49,364 bases of DNA from assembly GCA_947454025.1 (NCBI GenBank), contig CANGIZ010000006.1, positions 1 through 49,364 of the forward strand. The letters run 5' to 3'. This stretch comes from Bacteroidota bacterium. Lineage in GTDB: Bacteria > Bacteroidota > Bacteroidia > Chitinophagales > Chitinophagaceae. The notes below the pieces were generated by a model. It was not told where the DNA came from and searched no databases. It saw nothing but the letters and a program-made list of their open reading frames with translations. A program made the translations under genes and the position numbers. Positions within the stretch are counted from its first letter, which is position 1. Each line of letters opens with the position of its first letter. Below, in pieces: positions 18,138 to 27,807 of this stretch.

Positions 18138-19225
18138 TGCGCTGTTTTAACAAGCTCGTCATTGCTGCTAATTCCACCTAGAATTTCTACTTTTTCATAA
18201 TCCATTAATCCTACTTTAACTTTTCGTTTTTCCTTATTTGTTAAATACACAAATTCATTGTCAATTAAATATGTTCTAGGAATGGTTAATGCTTTTTGCT
18301 TTGTCTCAATAATTATATTGGCCTCGGCACTTAAGTTTGAAAACAAATTGGCAGGTTGTTTGGTAAAGTAGGCATCTACTTTAAATGATTTTGATTTTTG
18401 ATCCATTAAAGGATATATTTTTTGTACAACTGCCTCAAACACTTGCCCCTTATAACTATCCAAGCTAATTAAAGTCTTTTGACCTGGTCTCATTTTAACA
18501 ATATCGTATTCATCTACATGCAATTCAATATAAAATTGATTGGCATTACCCACTACAGCAACTGCTTGTTGTGTTGTAACCATTTCTCCTTGTAGTTTAT
18601 TTAAACCATATACCCTTCCTGCTATATCACTTGTAATAATATAGTCAAGTAAGTTAGATGAAGAAATAGCAGCAGTTTTTTCGGTTTGCTTTGATTGAAA
18701 TTCAATTTGTTTCTTAAGGTCATTCAATTTCAACATACTCGCATTGTAAGTACTTAAAGCATTTTTATAAGAAAGTACTCTTTGGTCTAATTCATTTTTG
18801 GTTCCAATTTCATTTGCCCATAATTTGTTTTGACGATCAAGCAATGAGGTTTCATTATCTAATTTTAGCTTAGCTACTTCTAGTTCAGTATTAGCTTGTG
18901 TTAGTTTCTCATGATTTGAATGTTCTGATGAATAATTGGCAAGTAATTTTGCATTTTCATAATTCAATTGTGGTGCAGTATTGGTAAGCTGTATAATGGC
19001 TTGTCCTTTTTTTACTTGCTCGCCCTCTTTCACTAAAACTTTTTCAATAACCCCGTTTACTTTTGAAAATATTTCATGTTGATCATTACTTTTGATAGTA
19101 CCGGATGCATACACCGAAGCGGTAATCGCCTCCAATGTTGGACGAATACTTTCTTGTTTATTTTTGCAAGCAAAAACACATGCACCCAAAGTAAATACCA
19201 GTAAGCTCTTGAAAATATATTTCAT
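18134..19225 (-). CDS. Periplasmic adaptor (HlyD/MacA-like) lipoprotein
   Basis: This protein is about 363 aa from the ATG at 19225. A GTG nine codons upstream is possible but would place residues before the natural signal sequence MKYIFKSLLVFTLGAC. A lipobox-like VFAC precedes the CKNKQE mature start, so it is probably a lipoprotein. Barrel-sandwich halves are recognisable (NGVIEKVLVKEGEQVKKGQ, later SDIAGRVYGLNKLQGEMV) flanking a coiled-coil hairpin (about 95-185), then a membrane-proximal beta domain. It would link the MacB-type permease to an outer-membrane channel. No TolC gene is adjacent, but one is present at 31072. Confidence 0.88.
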   Translation of the reverse strand: MKYIFKSLLVFTLGACVFACKNKQESIRPTLEAITASVYASGTIKSNDQHEIFSKVNGVIEKVLVKEGEQVKKGQAIIQLTNTAPQLNYENAKLLANYSSEHSNHEKLTQANTELEVAKLKLDNETSLLDRQNKLWANEIGTKNELDQRVLSYKNALSTYNASMLKLNDLKKQIEFQSKQTEKTAAISSSNLLDYIITSDIAGRVYGLNKLQGEMVTTQQAVAVVGNANQFYIELHVDEYDIVKMRPGQKTLISLDSYKGQVFEAVVQKIYPLMDQKSKSFKVDAYFTKQPANLFSNLSAEANIIIETKQKALTIPRTYLIDNEFVYLTNKEKRKVKVGLMDYEKVEILGGISSNDELVKTAQ

Positions 19226-19300
19226 ACAGTATCGTTTCAATTTTTCTAGCACAGAAATAAAATGGCTTAGATGCTATAAAGTTAGGTCATTTATAAAAAA

Positions 19301-19332
19301 AATAGGTAAAAAGAAGACTCCTTTTACCTATT
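19301..19332 (-). terminator. Intrinsic terminator of the YncE/phosphoesterase gene
   Basis: Perfect arms AATAGGTAAAA and TTTTACCTATT surround a 10-base loop. On the minus strand a run of eight T follows the stem. It separates the phosphoesterase transcript from the adaptor operon. Confidence 0.85.
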
Positions 19333-19355
19333 CTCTATTATAATACAATGTTTTA

Positions 19356-21779
19356 TTAGTCGTTCAAATCCTTGCTAGGGTTTAATTTCAGAAAGGCGGC
19401 CCTTTTTGGAGCTGGTACAATTGCTTGGTCACCTTTTAGTCCTTTCCAAAGCACTTCATTAAAATCATGATCGTTGATGCTGTCCTCTTTTTTAAAATTA
19501 AATGTCTCACTTTTTCTTTGCATTGCAGTTTGTGCTGTGTTCTTTTCATTTAAGTCCCACTGATTCGGCTTTGCCACAAAACCTGGATGACCAGGTGTTT
19601 TTTCGAAACACTTCCAAAGGGTATTGGCTGCAGCATCATATTGACTCATGGGTTGCATCCCTAAAATAAGTTCAATGGTTTTTAATACAGATGATGTTGA
19701 ATAAAGGCTGTGGTCAACAAATCCCTTTTTAACAAAACCACCAGCTAAATATACGGGGCTTCGATGCGCATCCACATGGTCTGGTCCATTTTGTGCATCG
19801 TCCTCTAATATGATCACTACAGACTCTTTCCATATAGGACTCTTGCTTAAATATTCAACAAACATGCCAACTGCTAAATCATTATCAGCTACATGAGCAT
19901 AGGGAGATGGTCTTCCCAATCGCATTCCCTCGGTATGGTCATTAATAAGACGCAAAGTATTTAGTTGAGGCACAGCATTGATTGCCAATAAGGAATCAAA
20001 GTCTCTTTTCCATTGTCCAACCCGAGTCGTATCTCTTACGCGTTGATCCCAGCTTGTATAATAAGTGCAATAATGGTTTTTTAATACTGGCAAATTGGGT
20101 TTGTAATCATCGGCAAATTCTCCATAAGTCCTATAACTTACACCCGCTCTTTTAGCAAAGTCCCAAATAAATCCATTTTTATTATTCGCTATTTCACGGG
20201 TGCCTTCTGCATCATAATTGCCACCTCTTCCACCATAACTAGTTACCCAGTTTTTTTCTAAATAATCATTCGCATATCCACCAAGGGTCCAGTTATGTCC
20301 ATCAGCGCTCACTTCACCATTCACATAAAAATTATCTAATAAAACAAATTCTTTTGCAAGTGCGTGTTGATTAGGTGTAAACTTTTCTCCAAATAATGCT
20401 AAGCTAGTATCGCCATTCCCTTCCTTCACATCTCCTAAAACTTGATCATAGGTTCTGTTTTCTTTTACAATGTAAAATACGTGTTTAATGGGTGATGGTT
20501 GTCCAATTTTTTGAGGAATTACTGAACCCGCTTCTGCATAAGATTTTTGTTCACCTTCTTTTGTATAGGGTGTGTTTTCGTATACTGCTGCCGAATATAA
20601 ACCCATTTGCTTTTCGGAAGGCACATTAATAATACTTAATGTCCCTTTCATTAAACTTCCAATATATTGTTCCTCCTCAACCGATTTAATTAAACCTTGT
20701 TGGTAAGCCATTTGTGCCCCTCTTTTATAGGGGTCTGGTCCAAAAGGATTCGCGAAAGAACTAAATCCTTTGCCGTTGGCAACATAAATTTTTCCATGAA
20801 TAGTTTTTACCGAAGTTGGATACCAACCCACGGGAATAAATCCTTTAGAGTGACTCTCTAATTTTTTACTTACGTCATAAACAGCCAAATAATTATTGTC
20901 GGCATTGGCAATGTATAAAGTTTTTTCGTCTTCACTTAGCGCCACACCATTTGTTGTAGAACCTGCAGGGGCATTGGGGTACAGCGCAGTATTTAATACT
21001 TCCACTTCCTTGTATGTAGTTAAATCTACAACTGAAACGGTATTATCCTCGGCATTAGCAACATAAAGTAATTTTCCATTTTTAGTAATACAAAAATCAT
21101 TTGGGTGAACGCCTACTTGGATTTCTTTTATGATTTCATTTGAACTCGTACTAAACACGGTAATTTTTTTGTTACCCCAGCAACTTATATATAATTCTTT
21201 TTTGTTGGGGGCAACAACACAAGTATAACCTTCGGCAGCCAAGTAAGTTTTTTGTATTACTTTTTTTGTTTTTAAATTAATAGTATACAAAGCACTGTCG
21301 TCTTTTGTTACAACATATAATTTTTGGCTTAACTCGTCGATACACATACCTGTAGGTGAAATTTTACGAGGCCATTTTTCGCCTAATTTTATGGAGTCAA
21401 TAAGTTTTAATTTTTGATTGTTGATGGCATATTGTAAAATCCAGTTATCATTACCACCTGATGCATATAGGTATTTTTCATCTGGACTAAAAACAATACC
21501 TAACCATGATTTTTCAATTGCAATATTATCTACTACTTTATCATTTATTAAGTCAATAAGTTGAAGGCTTTGTTTGCCTTGTCCATTATTGGTTACGGCC
21601 ATTAATTTTTTTGATTTAGAGACCGCCATGTTTAAAGGCAAATCACCTAATGGCAAACTCTTACCAGCAGGGCTTAAATACCAGCCATTGGGTAACTTTA
21701 TTTTATTGTTGATATTATTTTGCGCAGAAGATACGAACGCAATACACAAACAGCATAAACTGATAGCAATCTTTTTCAT
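19356..21779 (-). CDS. Fusion of YncE-like beta-propeller and alkaline-phosphatase-superfamily phosphoesterase
   Basis: The 807-aa secreted protein (cleavage near SSAQN, residue 20) has a seven-bladed YVTN/YncE-type propeller at about 45-380, with repeated units such as YLYASGGNDN, ELYISCWGNK, LLYVANAEDN and TLYIANADNN. A phosphoesterase domain follows from about 430 to 740. It begins HVFYIVKENRTYDQVLGD and contains FYVNGEVSADGHNWTLGGY, VVIILEDDAQNGPDHVDAHRS and similar metal-site segments. This matches the bifunctional YncE/alkaline-phosphatase-family architecture common in Bacteroidota. The true substrate is unknown, with phosphoester cleavage outside the cytoplasm being the family expectation. 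It lies 84 bases after the MFS gene on the same strand. Confidence 0.88.
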   Translation of the reverse strand: MKKIAISLCCLCIAFVSSAQNNINNKIKLPNGWYLSPAGKSLPLGDLPLNMAVSKSKKLMAVTNNGQGKQSLQLIDLINDKVVDNIAIEKSWLGIVFSPDEKYLYASGGNDNWILQYAINNQKLKLIDSIKLGEKWPRKISPTGMCIDELSQKLYVVTKDDSALYTINLKTKKVIQKTYLAAEGYTCVVAPNKKELYISCWGNKKITVFSTSSNEIIKEIQVGVHPNDFCITKNGKLLYVANAEDNTVSVVDLTTYKEVEVLNTALYPNAPAGSTTNGVALSEDEKTLYIANADNNYLAVYDVSKKLESHSKGFIPVGWYPTSVKTIHGKIYVANGKGFSSFANPFGPDPYKRGAQMAYQQGLIKSVEEEQYIGSLMKGTLSIINVPSEKQMGLYSAAVYENTPYTKEGEQKSYAEAGSVIPQKIGQPSPIKHVFYIVKENRTYDQVLGDVKEGNGDTSLALFGEKFTPNQHALAKEFVLLDNFYVNGEVSADGHNWTLGGYANDYLEKNWVTSYGGRGGNYDAEGTREIANNKNGFIWDFAKRAGVSYRTYGEFADDYKPNLPVLKNHYCTYYTSWDQRVRDTTRVGQWKRDFDSLLAINAVPQLNTLRLINDHTEGMRLGRPSPYAHVADNDLAVGMFVEYLSKSPIWKESVVIILEDDAQNGPDHVDAHRSPVYLAGGFVKKGFVDHSLYSTSSVLKTIELILGMQPMSQYDAAANTLWKCFEKTPGHPGFVAKPNQWDLNEKNTAQTAMQRKSETFNFKKEDSINDHDFNEVLWKGLKGDQAIVPAPKRAAFLKLNPSKDLND

Positions 21780-21863
21780 TGTAAAATATTATGATACAAT
21801 TTAGCGAATCTTATGGAAGCCCTGATAATTGAAGGGTAATAAATAAAGGAATTAACTTATTGT

Positions 21864-23120
21864 TCATTTAGCCTTAACCTGAAAGACAATTTTTTGAGTA
21901 GCATCAATTTTTAACCAGATAAAGGCCCCCAACAAAACAAGTATTCCTATGTATAAAACAGGTAAGTAATATCCATAATTGGAAGCTAAGTAACCAAAAA
22001 ACACTGTGCTAAAATAGGCCCCCAATAAACCCGCACTATTCATAGATCCTGAAATGCTACCACTTCGGCTGCCGCCCATATCCATTGCTACGGCCCAAGC
22101 AACCGGTGCAGTTAAATCCATAAATGCCATACCAATTGCCAATGCAATAATGGCAGTTAAATTATCATTCACTAACGCTGCACCCATTATACAAAGTCCT
22201 GCTATAAATAAACCTACCATGGGTACAATCCGTCTTCCCCATTTCTTTCCCCATTTTATACAAGCCATATCACTCAGCCAACCACCCGTAAAACATCCAA
22301 TGGCAGCTAATACATAAGGTAAGGATGATGCCCAGATTAATTGCGCAGGGGGAATATGTCTTCCTTTTTGTAAATAGGTGTGAAACCAACTTTGAAAAAA
22401 ATAAGCCCCCACTGCGTAACAAACATACATGGCTAATAAAAACCACAAATTGCTGGATTTAAATCCACTCCAAAAGGAAGTGGCTGCGTGGTCATTTTCC
22501 AAGGGTAAGTCACGATGTTCTTGTATAAATTGTAATTCTGCTGTTGTAATGTTTTTGCTTTTAGCCGGATCTTCTTTTTGCCAAAAGAAAAAAACAATTG
22601 CCCAAACAATGCCTACTAAGCCCAATACCCAAAACGAGCTATGCCAACTATATTTTTGTTGAATTGGAATTACCATTACAGGCGCCAATGCAGCACCCAA
22701 GCGGCTTGCGCCCCATATAATCGCCTGCGCCCTTCCGCGTTCTAAAACTGGAAACCACTTTGATAATAAGATAGAAGTATTTGGATAGGCACCTGCTTCG
22801 CCTACTCCAAATAAAAATCGTACAACCAATAACATTATAAATCCATTTGCAAAGCCAGTAAGTATTGTAAATACCGACCACCAAATCACTACGCGAATTA
22901 AAATTTTCTTTCCCCCTAATTTGTCTCCTAAAAAGCCAGTTGGAATTTCAAAGCTTGCATACGCTAAAGTAAACATTCCCAAGATCCATCCCCATTGCAC
23001 TGTACTGAGGTGTAAGTCTTCCATAATATTACTGCTCGCCGATGAAATTGCAATTCTGTCCAAAAAAGTGATCATCGATAAAAGCGACAATATCAATAGT
23101 ACTTGGTGGCGTTTCTTCAT
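21864..23120 (-). CDS. MFS transporter, anion:cation symporter (hexuronate/glucarate-like) family
   Basis: This 418-aa protein has twelve hydrophobic helices. MFS motif A is represented by GFLGDKLGGKKILI between helices 2 and 3 (about 60-75). FLFGVGEAGAYPNTSILLSKWFP (quoted here only as its ends FLFG...KWFP) and RGRAQAIIWGASRLGAAL are typical of the ACS family, which imports organic anions such as hexuronates and glucarate with protons or Na+. It is 27 bases downstream of the beta-lactamase-like gene, probably in one operon with DUF5916. The substrate cannot be told from sequence alone. Confidence 0.88.
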   Translation of the reverse strand: MKKRHQVLLILSLLSMITFLDRIAISSASSNIMEDLHLSTVQWGWILGMFTLAYASFEIPTGFLGDKLGGKKILIRVVIWWSVFTILTGFANGFIMLLVVRFLFGVGEAGAYPNTSILLSKWFPVLERGRAQAIIWGASRLGAALAPVMVIPIQQKYSWHSSFWVLGLVGIVWAIVFFFWQKEDPAKSKNITTAELQFIQEHRDLPLENDHAATSFWSGFKSSNLWFLLAMYVCYAVGAYFFQSWFHTYLQKGRHIPPAQLIWASSLPYVLAAIGCFTGGWLSDMACIKWGKKWGRRIVPMVGLFIAGLCIMGAALVNDNLTAIIALAIGMAFMDLTAPVAWAVAMDMGGSRSGSISGSMNSAGLLGAYFSTVFFGYLASNYGYYLPVLYIGILVLLGAFIWLKIDATQKIVFQVKAK

Positions 23121-23147
23121 CCAAGCAAATTATAAAAAATCAAGCAT

Positions 23148-24212
23148 TTATAGTAAATACAAGGAAGCTATTTTGTGTACTTCTTCGATAGGATCATGTT
23201 CGTTGCGATTGGTTAATACAATCACCATTAATTGCTGTTCAGGAAATAATCCAACAGAATTTCTAAAACCAATGGAACTTCCGTCATGAAAAGGATGTGT
23301 AATTTGTTTAAAATCTTCTACATGCCATCCATAGCCATAGTCTATAATTTTTCCATTGTCTAGTTGTGTTCTGCCCCAAGCGCTTTGTTGTTGTGCTTCA
23401 TTTAAAAAACGATAAGACCAAAGTGCTTTTATCCATTTGGTATATTCTTCGGTATTGGTATAAATGCCACCATCGCCCAATACAGCACTTGTTAAACTTT
23501 GATCGGTTTGTAACCAGGTTCCATTTTCAAAACTATGTCCGTATGCACGATTAGCAACAACCGACTTACCTTCTTCAAAAGCCACTGTTGTTTTCATGCC
23601 CAAAGGCTTAAATATATTTTGCTGTAAAAATTGCGCAAAAGATATACCACTCACTTGTTCAACTACCAAAGCAAGTATTGCATAACCCGTATTGCTATAC
23701 TTATATTGCGTGCCCGCTGGGAAGTATAGCGAATCCGTCCTAAACATTAATTGCAAGCAATTGGTATCATGCAATTGGGTTGTTTGTGTTAAAGGCATTA
23801 GGTCCTCGTAGTCAACAAGTCCTGCACTATGTGTAAGCAAGTGTTTTACTTTTATATTTTTTCCATAAGCTGGAAATCCTGGTAAATATTTTGTGATAGG
23901 ATCTTCCAAGGAAAGTAAGTGTCTTTGCTCTAACAATAAAATAGACATGGCGGTGAACTGCTTGGTCACTGATGCGAGTCTAAAATTGGTATTAGGATTA
24001 ATGGGCTCTTGAGTTTTGATATTGCTGACACCATAGCCTTTTTCAAAAACAATTTTATTATGCTGAAATACCAATACGCTTGCTCCTGGTGTATTTGCAG
24101 AAGCGTAGTCCTTCATAATATTGTCTATGGAAGCCGCTAATTGTTTTTTGGATTGCGTATTAGAATTTAAAAAAGATAATACTATTAAAAAAGAAATGAT
24201 GATTTTTTTCAT
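23148..24212 (-). CDS. Secreted beta-lactamase-class-C-like serine hydrolase
   Basis: The 354-aa protein has a signal peptide (about 1-20) and the serine beta-lactamase/penicillin-recognising fold. The nucleophile is Ser81 in SVTK (81-84), the Tyr172-Ser-Asn174 motif is in KYSNTGY, and the third motif is HDG near residue 314. Members include D-aminopeptidases, esterases and peptidoglycan-related DD-peptidases, and most have no lactamase activity. Its ATG is six bases after the stop of the DUF5916 gene, so the two are almost certainly co-transcribed. Its natural substrate is unknown. Confidence 0.88.
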   Translation of the reverse strand: MKKIIISFLIVLSFLNSNTQSKKQLAASIDNIMKDYASANTPGASVLVFQHNKIVFEKGYGVSNIKTQEPINPNTNFRLASVTKQFTAMSILLLEQRHLLSLEDPITKYLPGFPAYGKNIKVKHLLTHSAGLVDYEDLMPLTQTTQLHDTNCLQLMFRTDSLYFPAGTQYKYSNTGYAILALVVEQVSGISFAQFLQQNIFKPLGMKTTVAFEEGKSVVANRAYGHSFENGTWLQTDQSLTSAVLGDGGIYTNTEEYTKWIKALWSYRFLNEAQQQSAWGRTQLDNGKIIDYGYGWHVEDFKQITHPFHDGSSIGFRNSVGLFPEQQLMVIVLTNRNEHDPIEEVHKIASLYLL

Positions 24213-24218
24213 AAACGA

Positions 24219-26423
24219 TTATTTATTCCACCAATAAGTGAATTTTAATACCACGGCCCTATTTTTTATGAATACAGGTCCTATATAATAATTGTCGGTA
24301 TACACTATAAACAAATCAGACACTGGTTTGTATCTCCACTGAAATCTTGTATTAAAGTTAATATTTTTGGTTTGTTCATTGTATTGATAAAATGCGGTGA
24401 AAAATATTTTATTCGTAAATGTCAAATCCATCTTAGGGCCGAGCAAAAGAAAATTATTATTACCCCAAGGTTGTGGTAATTCAATATGATTATAAGTGGC
24501 TGCAAAATCTAAGTTTACAAAAGGCTGTATTCTGTATCCAATATCTCCAGAAACACTTACTAAATTTCCATTCGCATAATAACCTCCAACACGGGTGGAT
24601 AAAGTAAAAGTAGTTTGATGCTGTGGAGCTGAAACCCAATCAAACCCTGCCGTACTCCATTGATGTTTTGTATGTGCGGCTAAAGGCGTCTTGCCAATAC
24701 GTGTAGGATCGAATGGAGCCAATAATTCCACATAATCATTTTGTATTACCGCTGCTAATGTGCTTTTGTTTCGATAGGTAATTAAATAGGTAAATGCTTT
24801 AGTATTGTCGGTACTTCTCATATCCATATTGTAATAATAGGTAGTACTTAGTTGTGGGCCATGGCTTAAAATGATGCCGCTTTTAGGAAAAAACACTTTT
24901 GTAATGGCAGGTGCAATTTTAATATAATTATTACGAGGCACATAACCCACTTCGGCATTGTAATTATTGCCTACTATTTCATGCTGCCAAGAAACAATTA
25001 GCTTTCGGGTACTGTATTGTAAATTTCCGGCAGTTAAAAAATCGTTACCTGATTTTTGTGGTGTAAATGATTTAATAAAAATGCTTTTACCAGACCATAA
25101 ATTATTGGAAGGAGCTATTAGATATTCAAATCCAAGGTTTCGATTGTATGCAGTTTCGGCATTTGTACTGCTATTGATATTGTTTATACCCGTTTTGTCA
25201 ATATAAAAAAGTTCGATACTAGATTTTTTAAATAATTTTCTTTGCAAGGCAAAAACTGAAAAATTTTGTGCACCCGTATTGTCTCCTGGCATATTGGCTG
25301 TTTTCATATCCATTACACCAATACGCCATTTTTTATCAATGCTGCCGCTCATTCTAGCGCCATAATCAATATTTGTATTTAATCCAATCCTTCTTGAAAA
25401 GAAAGGTCTTGTATTCGCAAAACCTAAGTTGGAAAACAAGTCGGCGTTCTCCAAAAAGAATTGTCTTTTTTCAGGAAAGAACAATTCAAATCTACTTAAG
25501 TTGGTTACTTGTCTGTCTACTTCAACTTGTGAAAAATCAGGATTAATTGTAAGATCTAAATTTAAAGAAGAGGACAAACTTATTTTTGCATCCATTCCAT
25601 ATTCTTTTCCAATTACACTTGCTGAATTTATTTTACTACCATCGCTATTGGCAAAATCTTTGCCATAGTTGGTTTTAAAATAGGGAATAAGTGAAAAATT
25701 ATTTTGGTGTGGAGGTAGGTCTTCGTCCCAAACTAAATTTCCTGTATAAGATAGCGAAGCGGTAGGGAAATGCCTTGGCATAGGCGCCCAGCTTGATTTT
25801 TCGGTGGTTTTTAAGTCGTTTCTACTAAAATTAATACCCCATTCTTTTATTCCTTTTTTATATCGAATCGATTTAAAGGGGATAGCTGCCTCCCAAATAT
25901 ATTTTGAACTGTCATTGTAAATTGCTGAAATCCATTTGTTATCCCAGTTTAAATCTACACTGCCACCATCATACATCGTGCCATCCCATTGTGCACCTGC
26001 TGCATTTGCTCCAAATGTAAAACCATTTGTTAAATCACCATAGGTGTCCATAAACACAATAAAGTTGTCGTTTTTAGTAAAGTTCCAATCGCGCTTCAGG
26101 GACTCTACCATATCCTTACCCTTTGATACTTTAAAACAAATAGCTAAAATGTATAAGTTATTATCATCGAATGTCATTCTAACTTCGGTAGGTACATTCG
26201 CAATACTAGTATCCATCGGCTGCACCATCGCGAATTTTTGGGCGATGTCGGCTGTTTTCCAACTTGCTTCATTCATAATGCCATCAATTACAATTGCATC
26301 AGTTGCCTTATGAATATGATATTGTTTATTCGTATTCTTTTTTTGAGCAAAACTGATACTACTGGCACCAAAGCTTAAAATGAAAATAAATGCAATCCTA
26401 ATATTGGATAGGTACATGAGCAT
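24219..26423 (-). CDS. DUF5916 outer-membrane protein with CBM9-like N-terminal domain
   Basis: The 734-aa protein has a signal peptide (cleavage near SFAQK, residue 27; a second Met at residue 3 could be the start). A CBM9-like beta-sandwich spans about 35-225, with motifs DGIMNEASWKTADIA and VRMTFDDNNLYILAICF. The remainder is a DUF5916 beta-barrel, beginning around NLDLTINPDFSQVEVDRQV and FFPEKRQFFLENADLF and ending in alternating aromatic strands. These are abundant in Bacteroidota and presumed to sit in the outer membrane. Function is unproven. It is the first gene of the operon with the serine hydrolase and the MFS transporter. Confidence 0.88.
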   Translation of the reverse strand: MLMYLSNIRIAFIFILSFGASSISFAQKKNTNKQYHIHKATDAIVIDGIMNEASWKTADIAQKFAMVQPMDTSIANVPTEVRMTFDDNNLYILAICFKVSKGKDMVESLKRDWNFTKNDNFIVFMDTYGDLTNGFTFGANAAGAQWDGTMYDGGSVDLNWDNKWISAIYNDSSKYIWEAAIPFKSIRYKKGIKEWGINFSRNDLKTTEKSSWAPMPRHFPTASLSYTGNLVWDEDLPPHQNNFSLIPYFKTNYGKDFANSDGSKINSASVIGKEYGMDAKISLSSSLNLDLTINPDFSQVEVDRQVTNLSRFELFFPEKRQFFLENADLFSNLGFANTRPFFSRRIGLNTNIDYGARMSGSIDKKWRIGVMDMKTANMPGDNTGAQNFSVFALQRKLFKKSSIELFYIDKTGINNINSSTNAETAYNRNLGFEYLIAPSNNLWSGKSIFIKSFTPQKSGNDFLTAGNLQYSTRKLIVSWQHEIVGNNYNAEVGYVPRNNYIKIAPAITKVFFPKSGIILSHGPQLSTTYYYNMDMRSTDNTKAFTYLITYRNKSTLAAVIQNDYVELLAPFDPTRIGKTPLAAHTKHQWSTAGFDWVSAPQHQTTFTLSTRVGGYYANGNLVSVSGDIGYRIQPFVNLDFAATYNHIELPQPWGNNNFLLLGPKMDLTFTNKIFFTAFYQYNEQTKNINFNTRFQWRYKPVSDLFIVYTDNYYIGPVFIKNRAVVLKFTYWWNK

Positions 26424-26533
26424 TGAATAAAGTGAAGCAATCGTTATTGTATTTATAAATTTAAACTATTCTCCATAATAATATTCAACTGAAATAGTAA
26501 TATCTTTAAACAGTAAACTAAGTAAGTATAGCA

Positions 26534-27805
26534 ATGAAAAACAACTCAATAAACAGAAGAAAATTTTTAGGTCTTACAGGTTTAACTGCTGCAGCCTTCC
26601 CTTTTGGTAATTTGGCTACTGCACAACCAAGTTCCTACCAACCAGTTGCAGGTAATTTTAAAGACAATATTGTACCCATTTCAGTAGCTGAGCGTAAAGA
26701 AAGAATTGAAAAGGCGCAGGAACTAATGGCTAAACAAAGGATAGATGCTATTTTTTTAGAGGGCAATACCTCTTGTTTTTATTTTACAGGTATGCGATGG
26801 GGACAAAGTGAAAGGACTTTTGGAGTTGTGATTCCTGCCAAGGGGTCCATTGTTTACATCTGTCCAAAATTTGAAGAAGACAGGGCTAAGGAATTAATTA
26901 AGCCAGCATTTGGAAATGAAATACGTTGTTGGGAAGAACATGAAAGCCCTTATGCTTTGATTGTGGGTGCTGTAAAAGATCGTGGCGTTAAGTATCATAA
27001 AATTGGAATGGAAGAACGCGTTCGATTTTTTATTGCAGATGGTGTAAAAAAATTAGCTACTGGCTTCGAGATAGTAGATGCCACGCCCATTACAGCGGGC
27101 TGTAGAATGATTAAGAGTAAAGCAGAAATAGCTTTATTACAAATTGCGAATGATGTAACGATTGAAGCCTATAAGATGTCCTTCCCTAGTGTACATGCTG
27201 GTATGTCTCAAACTGAATTGAGCGGAAATATTAGTAGTGCTTTTAGAAAACTTGGATTTAGTGGAGGTGCAATGGCGATAGTAGGAAAATATTCGGCACT
27301 GCCTCATGGTAGCATTGCGCCACAAACCATTCAGGAAGGAGATATTGTTTTAATTGATGGTGGCACAACTTGTGAAGGTTATGAATCAGATATATCTCGC
27401 ACTATTGTAGTAGGAAAACCTACCCAACGACAAATTGATGTTTGGAACACAGAAAAATTAGCACAAGATGCTGCCTTTGCTGCTATTAAAATTGGTGCAC
27501 CATGTGAAGTGGTAGATGCTGCAGCTAGAGCCGTAATTGAAAAAGCAGGATTTCATAAAAACTATCAACTCCCAGGTTTACCTCATAGAACAGGCCATGG
27601 TATTGGTTTAGATGGGCATGAGTGGACCAATTTTGTGAAAGGAAATAAAACGCCGATTCAAGTTGGCATGTGCTTTAGCAACGAACCTACCATTTCGATT
27701 CCAGGTGAATTTGGTATTCGATTGGAAGATTGTTTATACATTGGTGAAGACGGCCCACACTTTTTTACCAAGCAAAGTATTTCGATAGATCAACCTTTTG
27801 GATAG
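26534..27805 (+). CDS. M24-family metallopeptidase (Xaa-Pro aminopeptidase-like) with Tat signal
   Basis: The 423-aa protein has a twin-arginine signal (NRRKFLGLTGLTAAAFPFG, cleavage near residue 30), implying export in folded, metal-loaded form. A creatinase N-terminal domain (about 55-180) precedes the pita-bread catalytic domain. Its metal ligands are visible: Asp in LIDGGTTCEGYESDISRT, His in HRTGHGIGLDGHEW, Glu in SNEPTISIPG and Glu in IRLEDCLYIG. M24 aminopeptidases of this type release residues N-terminal to proline. Its stop lies only two bases from the stop of the convergent gene. Confidence 0.9.
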   Translation: MKNNSINRRKFLGLTGLTAAAFPFGNLATAQPSSYQPVAGNFKDNIVPISVAERKERIEKAQELMAKQRIDAIFLEGNTSCFYFTGMRWGQSERTFGVVIPAKGSIVYICPKFEEDRAKELIKPAFGNEIRCWEEHESPYALIVGAVKDRGVKYHKIGMEERVRFFIADGVKKLATGFEIVDATPITAGCRMIKSKAEIALLQIANDVTIEAYKMSFPSVHAGMSQTELSGNISSAFRKLGFSGGAMAIVGKYSALPHGSIAPQTIQEGDIVLIDGGTTCEGYESDISRTIVVGKPTQRQIDVWNTEKLAQDAAFAAIKIGAPCEVVDAAARAVIEKAGFHKNYQLPGLPHRTGHGIGLDGHEWTNFVKGNKTPIQVGMCFSNEPTISIPGEFGIRLEDCLYIGEDGPHFFTKQSISIDQPFG

Positions 27806-27807
27806 TA